Origin: JAEUIE01 sp046350055
GTDB lineage: Bacteria; Planctomycetota; Planctomycetia; Gemmatales; HRBIN36
Assembly: GCA_046350055.1 (NCBI GenBank)
Contig: JAXMBC010000001.1
Span: 1,054,001 to 1,118,000 of the forward strand
Reading direction: 5' to 3'
Length of the DNA stretch: 64,000 nt
The notes below the pieces were generated by a model. The model made no database searches and was not told where the DNA came from. It saw only the letters and a list, made by a program, of their open reading frames with translations. The position numbers and the translations under genes are program-made. Positions 57,605-64,000 of the stretch are shown in pieces. The first letter of the stretch is position 1. Each line of letters opens with the position of its first letter.

Positions 57605-58031
57605 GATGATATCGTTGACAATTCATCGAGAACGGATGTATGCTGTATGTAGTGCTAATTTCTCTGATCCTGACCAAGGAATAATACTGTACGGCCTGGA
57701 TGATAATAAAGCTGAAGTAGTGCCTTTAGATATTGCTACGATGATACGTAATGATACAAAAGGCATAACGAGGGACGAGTTGTTTAGCAAGGCAGGATGG
57801 ACATATGATGACACACTGAGTTCACAGGCTTGCAAGAAGTATGCCAACATGGAACTGCTCAAGCATATACCGAAAACCGATATTGCGCTATCAATTACCT
57901 TAAATCGATTAGAAACCGCTGTCTCCTATGGATTCATTGCGCATGGAGAAAAGAAATGCGAAGTAACCATACCCTTGAAATAAGTCGCAATCGCAAGTGT
58001 AACCGACCAAATTGCAGTCGCCAAGGGGCCA

Positions 58032-58105
58032 AGCCCACCCTCAGGTGGGCATGGCGGATAAGAGTGTCCTTCTCTTCCATTTTCCTGCGTGCATGCCTGC
58101 CCCGG
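58032..58105 (+). repeat. Direct repeat flanking the interrupted gene, copy 2
   Basis: CACCCTCAGGTGGGCATGGC to CATTTTCCTGCGTGCATGCC; direct copy of 54412-54480. Begins 49 bp after the end of the split gene. Confidence 0.7.
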
Positions 58106-58125
58106 GTGCTCAGAGTATTGCCCCC

Positions 58126-60045
58126 CTACTTCCTGTTCCCCCTGATGACCGTAGGCACGTCGTGCAGCGTGAAATTTCCAGGGGGTCGCATCAGTTCGAC
58201 CTGCACACTGGCAAACCGCTGCAGCTTCTCCGACGGTGCTGAACCCTGGCCCGTGAGAATATTGGGGCCAAACCGCCAGACTAGGTTGACAGCCTTGCCT
58301 TCCTGGGTTGTGAAGGTGGCTCCCATGCCGCTGCGGGGTGCTGCGGTGTACTGTTTCCCCTCCGGGTCCACGAGAATCATCTGCCCAAGGGAAACCTGCT
58401 GGGTTCCCCGCTTGCTTTTGGCAGCGATGGTAACGAACAGTTCCTTGCCGCTGCGCGTCGTACCAAGGTAGGTGTATTCCATATCGTCCACGATCGTGAT
58501 CAGTGAACTGGTGCCAGCTTTCTCTTTGCCGGGGGTACCGCTTCCCGGCGGCACTGCCCCGCGGGTCATAATGCTCAAGGTGAATTTTCCTGATCCCTGA
58601 ACGATGCCATGGAAGCCCTCGGTACAGAAGATGCGATAGCTGGCCTTTTCCGGGGGAACAAACAGAATGCGGTAGCTGTTCGCCGGTGACTTCTCCCGGG
58701 TGGTCGGCAACACATCTCCCAGTTCATTTTCCACCCGCACCGTGGGCGGATCGAACACACGAACACCCACCTGGTCAGCAGTGGCTTCAATCGCATACGT
58801 TCTGCCTGCGTCCAGTGGCACGGAGAACACCTTGCAGACCTTGGTGGTCCCCGGGGTGGATTGCGGATCGCGGACATCCTTCTTCGACAGTTCACTCTTG
58901 TGAACCAGGGTACCGCGGGCATTAAGTGTCAGCGGTGTGCCGAGTAGCACCGGAGGTAAACCCGGCTTGGTGCCACTATGGAGGCCTTCGAGTGTGAGTT
59001 CGTTGCACCAGAGGGAGACTTCAGAGCGTTGCAGGAAAGGCATATCGTCGAGGGCAATCAGACCGATGCGGACGGTGCTGCCTGCCGGGAGTACGGGAAC
59101 GAAGACCAGTCCACCACGATCCATGTTGTAAAGAATGGACTGCAGGAAGATGTAGGTGATCCTTTTGTCCTTGAATTTATCACTCATACCGAACTGCTGT
59201 TTTTCTTCCGCACCGAAGGCACCACCCATCAGGCCCAGCGTTGCTAGTTGCATGCGGGTTTTCCTGTCTACGAGTTTCGGATCAGCCATGGCCCGGGCAA
59301 GGAACAGGCAATCATGCAGGGCCACCTGCGATTGATTGGTCACCGCCATCACCACCTGCTTGTCTTTGTTGGTTTCCAGTTTAACCTTGAGAGGCTCCGG
59401 AGCCGAGGGCGGCGCGCCCACCGGCTGCCCCACCATCCGCTGGATCTTGTCCTTGGCTTCCAGCCCCTTTGCCTGACCGATCAACAACACAACGGTGGAG
59501 AGAAGTGAGCTTTCCATCGTTTTCTCCAGTTGCTTGTTCACATCGAACTTTTCAAGCACCTGGGGGAGGTTGGGTTTGGTTTCGGGAGCGAAGTAACCCT
59601 CTTTCCTTCCTTGATCGACGATCTGCTTGATGAATTGCTTGCGCAGCTCGAAGTCTTTTTGTTCTGTGGGTGGGACACGAGCCTGGATGACTTTCAAGCA
59701 TTCGTCCTCCAGCGCATCCAGGGTCTTCCGCGACAGTTGCTCAAGTGTGGGATCGAGTTTCTGCTGTCTCAGGATGGTGTAAAGACTGAAGAGTTCCGCA
59801 TAGAGACGTCCCAGTTCCTGAATGCGGGGATCGTTCGACTGTGTCGCCTTCGCGATGCTAGCAGTCCCCATGGCCGGGGTGATAGCTTTGCCATCGATTT
59901 CATAGCCGCTCGACGTCGCCAGGAGCAGTTCCTTCAGTTCTGCGGAGAACCGGGACTTTGGTGCCCCGTCGGGCGTGCTCTGCCCAGACGCCTGCGAAGG
60001 AACCAGGAAACAGGGGAGTAATACAAGAAAAATGGTGTATCGCAT
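58126..60045 (-). CDS. Large exported protein, uncharacterised
   Basis: 639 aa from ATG 60045 (MRYTIFLVLLPCFLVPSQAS signal peptide; two further possible starts upstream). N-terminal helical domain with ELKELLLATSSGYEIDGKAI, coiled segments (about 90-190), then beta domains: MAVTNQSQVALHDCLFLARA, VPVLPAGSTVRIGLIALDDM, FSVPLDAGRTYAIEATADQV and the C-terminal VQVELMRPPGNFTLHDVPTV. The plan (helical head, then NxSxxxLxxxL strands and an exported C-terminal sheet) resembles the protein at 30661-32073. No catalytic residues identified. Likely envelope or extracellular function. Confidence 0.7.
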   Translation of the reverse strand: MRYTIFLVLLPCFLVPSQASGQSTPDGAPKSRFSAELKELLLATSSGYEIDGKAITPAMGTASIAKATQSNDPRIQELGRLYAELFSLYTILRQQKLDPTLEQLSRKTLDALEDECLKVIQARVPPTEQKDFELRKQFIKQIVDQGRKEGYFAPETKPNLPQVLEKFDVNKQLEKTMESSLLSTVVLLIGQAKGLEAKDKIQRMVGQPVGAPPSAPEPLKVKLETNKDKQVVMAVTNQSQVALHDCLFLARAMADPKLVDRKTRMQLATLGLMGGAFGAEEKQQFGMSDKFKDKRITYIFLQSILYNMDRGGLVFVPVLPAGSTVRIGLIALDDMPFLQRSEVSLWCNELTLEGLHSGTKPGLPPVLLGTPLTLNARGTLVHKSELSKKDVRDPQSTPGTTKVCKVFSVPLDAGRTYAIEATADQVGVRVFDPPTVRVENELGDVLPTTREKSPANSYRILFVPPEKASYRIFCTEGFHGIVQGSGKFTLSIMTRGAVPPGSGTPGKEKAGTSSLITIVDDMEYTYLGTTRSGKELFVTIAAKSKRGTQQVSLGQMILVDPEGKQYTAAPRSGMGATFTTQEGKAVNLVWRFGPNILTGQGSAPSEKLQRFASVQVELMRPPGNFTLHDVPTVIRGNRK

Positions 60046-60318
60046 GGCGTGACTCATCTCTTCCCAAAGCAATCAGGCGGGATGATGGCGATAGTAGCAC
60101 ACGAATAGTCGAATGTCACAGAGAATGGGGGGTTCACCGCGGCCAGGGGATTGCTCACTTCGTTCTCAGCGCCCCTGGCAACTGACCGGTCGCCTCTCCG
60201 GGGCAGCCAGGAGCGTGCCACTGGGCCAGCACAAAGGAACGGCGTTCCTACCCTCCGTAGCACAGCATTCTCATAAACTCTCCGGGCACTGGGCGGCTGG
60301 ATAGTAGAATGGAAGTCT
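60046..60318. other. Intergenic region
   Basis: 273 bp between divergent genes. A GCGCCCCTGGCAACTGACCG followed by GTCGCCTCTCCGGGG motif (about 60166-60204) recurs as a shorter version at 61366-61400. No gene. Confidence 0.4.
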
Positions 60319-61329
60319 ATGCCGATTCCTTCTCTACCAACCCTGCCACCTTATCGATCACTTGACGCATGGCGAGGCATCGCAGCACTGTCGGTTTTGC
60401 TGTTCCATTGTGGAGTAGTCACATCTGATTCACTGTTTAAGTTTGGCTATCTTGGCGTCTACATCTTCTTTCCCATCAGCGGCTACTGCATTCTTAATGC
60501 GCTGATTGTCAATGATAAGCAATCCACTGGGTCTTTTCTGCTCCGCCGCGCCTGGCGAATCTATCCCGCCTACTGGGGCAGCATCGCCTTAATCTACATA
60601 GCAATCTTTGCAGCAATGCCGTTTAACAAGACACCTCTTTCCAGGCTAGGGATGGAGTGGTGGCAGTGGGCTAGTTTGCTCACCTTGACTCAGGGGTTTG
60701 TCAGTCCAGGCGTGGTGAACGTCGTGTACTGGTCGCTGGGGCTTGAAATCCAGTTCTACCTGCTGATGGGATTAATGCTACTCTTCAAGTCATCGTGGCG
60801 GGGGAAGCTGCTCTTAATACTAACGTTGGTAAGTTGCTACCATCGCTCCCCCTGGAACCATTGGCGTGTTGAGGGCTTCCTGTTGGAATTCTTGTTGGAG
60901 TTCATGGTTGGCGCAGCTGTGCTTGCGTGGCGAGTTCCAGACAGAGGCTTGGGCAAAACCTGGTCAGTGCTGATTTTTGCCATGAGCACACTGACTGCCA
61001 TTATGACCAGCAACTATGACCTTGGCTTCAGTATTACTTTCGCAATTCTGTTGATTGCTCTCCACCCGGTCGACGCTACCCTGATGAAATCGCGCATCAC
61101 TCGGTTCTTCGGATTTTTCGGGATGTTCTCGTACTCTTTGTATCTGATCCACTACCCGATCATCAACCAAACCAGAAACACTGTAGTCAAACTGTTCCCA
61201 GATAGCAGTAGTTGGACCGTATTCTCATATCTGATCTTGATCGGAGCGGGTATCGCTGCTGGTTTCATGCTCTACTACCTTGTGGAGAGGCCGTGCCTGA
61301 AACTTGGGAAGAAGTGGTTTGTTAAGTAA
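60319..61329 (+). CDS. Acyltransferase family 3 membrane protein (OafA/YrhL-like)
   Basis: 336 aa. YRSLDAWRGIAALSVLLFHC (about 13-32) is the opening helix with the catalytic His of acyltransferase-3 proteins, FLLRRAWRIYPAYWGSIALI the second motif (R-x-x-R-I-x-P). About ten hydrophobic segments follow, ending SYLILIGAGIAAGFMLYYLV and the ERPCLKLGKKW tail. Family knowledge: transfers acyl groups (acetyl, succinyl) to sugars of cell-surface polysaccharide or lipid. Acceptor unknown; stand-alone gene. Confidence 0.9.
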   Translation: MPIPSLPTLPPYRSLDAWRGIAALSVLLFHCGVVTSDSLFKFGYLGVYIFFPISGYCILNALIVNDKQSTGSFLLRRAWRIYPAYWGSIALIYIAIFAAMPFNKTPLSRLGMEWWQWASLLTLTQGFVSPGVVNVVYWSLGLEIQFYLLMGLMLLFKSSWRGKLLLILTLVSCYHRSPWNHWRVEGFLLEFLLEFMVGAAVLAWRVPDRGLGKTWSVLIFAMSTLTAIMTSNYDLGFSITFAILLIALHPVDATLMKSRITRFFGFFGMFSYSLYLIHYPIINQTRNTVVKLFPDSSSWTVFSYLILIGAGIAAGFMLYYLVERPCLKLGKKWFVK

Positions 61330-61487
61330 AGCTATCCAGCCGCCTGTTCTCTTCGTTCGCCTTACCCCCAGCCAACTGACCCGTCGCCTCTCCGGCATCC
61401 TTGTGTCCACAGCCACTTCCGTTTCCCCGTAGCATCCCTCCGCGTCTCGCCGTACACTAGCGGCATCGTCTTCATGGGTTATGCATC

Positions 61488-63398
61488 ATGGATTTACTGG
61501 CAGCGTGTCGGGCGGGGTTTGCTTCCATCAACGTGGACACCAGTGTCAAGGAACAGGCACTGGTCTATCTCCAGCAGTGGCTTACCGGCGAGGCCTTCGC
61601 ACCGTACCGGCCACAGATCGAATGGCTCATACAGCAGCAGCAATGGGCCGGGCTGCTCGACCGCTTCTACCAGATTCTCCCCTTCGGCACCGGTGGCCGC
61701 CGTGGGCCCGTGGGCATCGGGCCCAACCGCATGAACGCCTGGACCCTCACCGCTTCCGTGCAGGGCCACAGCGACTACCTCAAGGAGAAGTTCCCCACCG
61801 CCCAGCAGTTGCAGGTCGCGGTCGCCTACGATGTCCGCCACTTCAAGGATGCCCGCAAGCAGTACTGCCCGGACCTGCCCAACCCGGTGATGAACCTCTC
61901 CAGCAAGGACCTGTGCCACCTGGCCGCCCGGGTCTACGCCGCCAATGGCATCCGCTGCTGGGTGCTCCCTGCGGAATCGACCCGCTACCTGGCCACGCCG
62001 GAACTCAGCTACGTCATCCGCCAACTGAAGGCCCAGGGCGGGCTGAATCTCTCCGCCTCGCACAACCCGCCCGACGACAACGGCGGCAAATTCTACGACG
62101 AGTTCGGCGCCCAGCCGGTGCCGCCCGATGACCAGATCATGGCGGACCTCGTCGATCAGGTCGATGCCATCCACATGATGACCTGGAACGATGCGGTCAA
62201 GCAGGGCCTCATCCAGTTCCTCGACGACACGCTCCACCGAGGCTACATCGACCTCATCTGCAAACAGAGCCTGGTCAACGCCCCGCAGCAGGATGAACTC
62301 AAGATCGTCTTCACGCCACTCCATGGCGTCGGCGGCATGACCGTGCAGGAAGCCCTCGTCAAGCAGGGCTTCACCGTCATTCCCGTGGCCAGCCAGTCGA
62401 CTCCCGATGGCCAGTTCCCCAACGTCAAGTCAGCCAACCCCGAAGTGCCTGCTTCGATGGAAGAGGGACAGAAGTTGGCGGAAGCCGAGCATGCTGACCT
62501 GGTGCTCTCGAGCGACCCCGATGCCGATCGCATCGGAGGCATCGTCGCCCATGCCGGTGGCTGGCGGTTCCTCACCGGCAACGAGATCGCAGCACTCCTC
62601 ACCCACTTCCGCCTGGAGCAGTTCCAGGTACAGGGGCGACTGACTGCTTCGCCCCTCGTCATCACCACCACCGTGACGACAGGGCAGATCGGCCGCATCG
62701 CCCGCAAGTTCGGCGTACAACTCGTCGACGATCTGCTCGTCGGCTTCAAGTACCATGCCGATGTGCTGAACCAACTCGAACTGCATGGCAGGTATGCTGA
62801 CATCACCGGCCGCCCGGACGACCTGGTGATGGCAACCGAAGAAAGCCACGGGGCGATGGCGACCTCGGAGATACGCGACAAGGATTCGGCTGCGCCGTGT
62901 CTGCTGCTCGCCGAGCTGGCCCTGACCCAGAAACGCAAAGGCCGCAGCGTCGTCGATTATCTCGACTACCTCAACCGTACCTACGGCTACTTCTGGAACG
63001 GCTTGCAGAACATCGTCATGACCGGCATCCTCGGCAAGCAGCAGATGCTCAGCATGCTCACCTCGCTGCGCAACAACCCGCCCGCTGAGATCGGTGGCCG
63101 CAAGGTCACCAAGGTGGTCGACTACTGGAACGAAGAGAGCCGCTTCGGGCCGATCAAGGGTGGCACCGATCGCGCAAGCCGCAATCTGCTGGTGTTCCAT
63201 GTGGAAGGCGGCGCCAAGGTGGCCCTGCGCCCCAGTGGCACCGAGCCCAAAGCCAAGGCGTACATCGAAGCCAGCACCGAGCCGATGGCCCCCGGCACAC
63301 AACCTGCCGACTGGAAGAAGCTGTGCGCCGACACCGCCGCCGCAGGAGAGGCGCTGGGGAAGGCGTTTGTGGAGCTGGCGTTGGGGCGGGGGAAGTAG
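61488..63398 (+). CDS. Phosphoglucomutase/phosphomannomutase family enzyme
   Basis: 636 aa, ATG 61488. Active-site loop LNLSASHNPPDDNGGK with phosphoserine Ser191, the magnesium loop SSDPDADRIGG, sugar-binding ATEESHGAM and phosphate-binding RPSGTEPKAKAYIE are all present. The extra N-terminal 60 residues before FGTGGRRGPVGIGPNR are as in long PGM2-type homologues. Interconverts hexose 1- and 6-phosphates; the exact hexose or pentose cannot be decided. No operon partner is evident. Confidence 0.93.
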   Translation: MDLLAACRAGFASINVDTSVKEQALVYLQQWLTGEAFAPYRPQIEWLIQQQQWAGLLDRFYQILPFGTGGRRGPVGIGPNRMNAWTLTASVQGHSDYLKEKFPTAQQLQVAVAYDVRHFKDARKQYCPDLPNPVMNLSSKDLCHLAARVYAANGIRCWVLPAESTRYLATPELSYVIRQLKAQGGLNLSASHNPPDDNGGKFYDEFGAQPVPPDDQIMADLVDQVDAIHMMTWNDAVKQGLIQFLDDTLHRGYIDLICKQSLVNAPQQDELKIVFTPLHGVGGMTVQEALVKQGFTVIPVASQSTPDGQFPNVKSANPEVPASMEEGQKLAEAEHADLVLSSDPDADRIGGIVAHAGGWRFLTGNEIAALLTHFRLEQFQVQGRLTASPLVITTTVTTGQIGRIARKFGVQLVDDLLVGFKYHADVLNQLELHGRYADITGRPDDLVMATEESHGAMATSEIRDKDSAAPCLLLAELALTQKRKGRSVVDYLDYLNRTYGYFWNGLQNIVMTGILGKQQMLSMLTSLRNNPPAEIGGRKVTKVVDYWNEESRFGPIKGGTDRASRNLLVFHVEGGAKVALRPSGTEPKAKAYIEASTEPMAPGTQPADWKKLCADTAAAGEALGKAFVELALGRGK

Positions 63399-63748
63399 GG
63401 GCGTGCTGCAAGCGGAAGCGGGGCGACTACATCCTGCTTTTTGTGAGTGCGGTGATTGGACCGGTGTCCGATAGCCCCGGAGGGGCGTTGGTCAGTAGCC
63501 GGTGGCGCAAGCCACCGGAAAAGATGGAAAGCAAGTCAGAGCCCCGGCAGGGGCGATGGTTATGAGCGTCCCTCCACCATCGCCCCTGCCGGGGCTCAAA
63601 ATATTCCACCACGTTATCCAGGGGCTAGCGCCCCTGGCTACTTCCCAGCGCCCCTCCGGGGCTGATTGCAAGCGTATAAAGTTGCTGCTCGACAGGAATG
63701 GAAGTGCTGAGTACGATCAGCTTGTATGTATAGTGGAGAAGCAACAAG
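63399..63748. other. Intergenic region with large hairpin
   Basis: 350 bp between the mutase and the last gene. GAGCCCCGGCAGGGGCGATG (63539-63558) pairs with CATCGCCCCTGCCGGGGCTC (63578-63597), a perfect 20-bp stem. An outer pair AGCCCCGGAGGGGCG (about 63474) / CGCCCCTCCGGGGCT (about 63649) frames it. No gene. Confidence 0.7.
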
Positions 63749-64000
63749 ATGATCGAAAGTCTGTGGTTGGTGCATCCTGATGAAGCAATGTGCGCAGCAT
63801 TTCGCAAACGATTCGCCGGGCTACCAAAGGTAACAGTGGTACAGTGCCGATTCGAGGAATTGGAGCCACACGATTGTTTCGTTACAGCTGGAAATGCCTT
63901 CGGTCACATGACCGCTGGAATTGATGCCGCCGTCATTGGTCGGTTTGGCGATACGCTCATGCAGCAAGTTCAGCACCGAATCATGGATGAGTACTTGGGC
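63749..64000 (+). CDS. Macro domain protein (partial, runs off right edge)
   Basis: 84 codons from ATG 63749 (MIESLWLVHPDEAMCAAFRK), with GGAGAA upstream. HDCFVTAGNAFGHMTAGIDA (about 46-65) is the ADP-ribose-binding core of a macro domain (D-x-x-V-x-x-x-N-x-x-G), and GRFGDTLMQQVQHRIMDEYL follows the usual layout. Probably binds or hydrolyses ADP-ribose derivatives; partners lie beyond the window. Confidence 0.75.
   Translation, partial: MIESLWLVHPDEAMCAAFRKRFAGLPKVTVVQCRFEELEPHDCFVTAGNAFGHMTAGIDAAVIGRFGDTLMQQVQHRIMDEYLG

Larger units (their letters stand above)
54730..57983 (+). pseudogene. Uncharacterised membrane-anchored protein gene split by IS66-type insertion
   Basis: The 5' part is 54730-55061 (ATG with GGAGGG upstream; MAKASIKRIHVIIVVLFACA, one N-terminal helix, then LTLFTDIILWDTTASVSKTE). 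The 3' part is 57605-57983, in frame once the 2535-bp insertion and one copy of the 8-bp duplication are removed. The junction reads LDINNK followed by MISLTIHRERMYAVCSANFS. The restored product is 236 aa. As the DNA stands the 5' part reads 40 codons into the element and ends at 55185. Low GC, Asn/Lys/Tyr-rich. No family recognised. Reading a separate gene from 57606 is possible but the reconstruction explains both parts. Confidence 0.75.

Noticed and set aside
57606..57983. Independent 125-aa gene to the right of the IS66 element
   Set aside because: It is in frame with the 5' part when the element and one duplication copy are removed, so it is more likely the 3' half of the disrupted gene.
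1..64000. tRNA or rRNA genes
   Set aside because: No clover-leaf or rRNA-like segments were recognised in the intergenic stretches; a covariance search would be needed to be certain.

Overview
The window looks like chromosomal DNA of a Gemmata-type planctomycete (Gemmataceae). This rests on protein families: an N-terminal motif of the type RLEALEDRxVPA on a secreted repeat protein, a TIGR03067-like protein, an ECF sigma factor overlapping a membrane Ser/Thr kinase, a GYF_2-TIR-Sel1 protein, a Tricorn-like protease, DUF3179-like and DUF1579-like secreted proteins, and GC-rich DNA full of short palindromic repeats. No rRNA, tRNA, CRISPR array or replication origin was recognised by eye.

Layout. 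1-11.4 kb: relics of a phage packaging module on the minus strand (portal, GpA-type terminase, and an ABC ATPase plus acetyltransferase resembling the COG2401 fusion). It is broken open by a Tricorn-type protease and a first array of small cassette-like genes (SUKH and uncharacterised families). 11.6-24 kb: a membrane serine hydrolase, a DinB operon, a coiled-coil protein, small secreted or membrane proteins, a PLP decarboxylase, a TacA/truncated-TacT remnant, and a secreted calcium-binding-type repeat protein. 24-30.6 kb: small membrane and lipoproteins, a second cassette array, an IS110 remnant, a two-HKD phospholipase D-like protein with a small partner gene, and a split beta-propeller-like gene. 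30.6-37.9 kb: secreted proteins, sigma factor and kinase, a possible toxin-antitoxin pair and an AraC regulator. 37.9-40.4 kb: a gene with an in-frame stop and a third cassette array. 40.6-47.9 kb: transketolase, alpha/beta hydrolase, phosphodiesterase, then a small zinc-ribbon gene and a ParB-like gene that probably belong to the phage-like module. 48-54.4 kb: DUF3179 protein, TIR protein, AI-2E-type permease. 54.4-58 kb: a gene split cleanly by a complete IS66-family element (2535 bp, 8-bp duplication AATAATAA). 58-64 kb: secreted protein, acyltransferase, phosphohexomutase and the start of a macro-domain protein.

The most unusual architecture is the three arrays of unrelated small genes. 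Many start just after a GTTCGGC-type heptamer and end in a partner GCCGAAC, in one case as a perfect 96-bp GCCGAAC...GTTCGGC site with internal stem. This looks like integron attC cassettes, but no integrase is in the window. A second theme is at least six families of short inverted-repeat or tandem elements. Several abut genes and supply the stop codon, or sit in frame inside coding sequence (portal, ABC ATPase, kinase).

Gene calls come from reading translations and motifs by eye; no database search was made. Starts were moved to the ATG/GTG/TTG that has a ribosome site or begins the signal peptide or domain.
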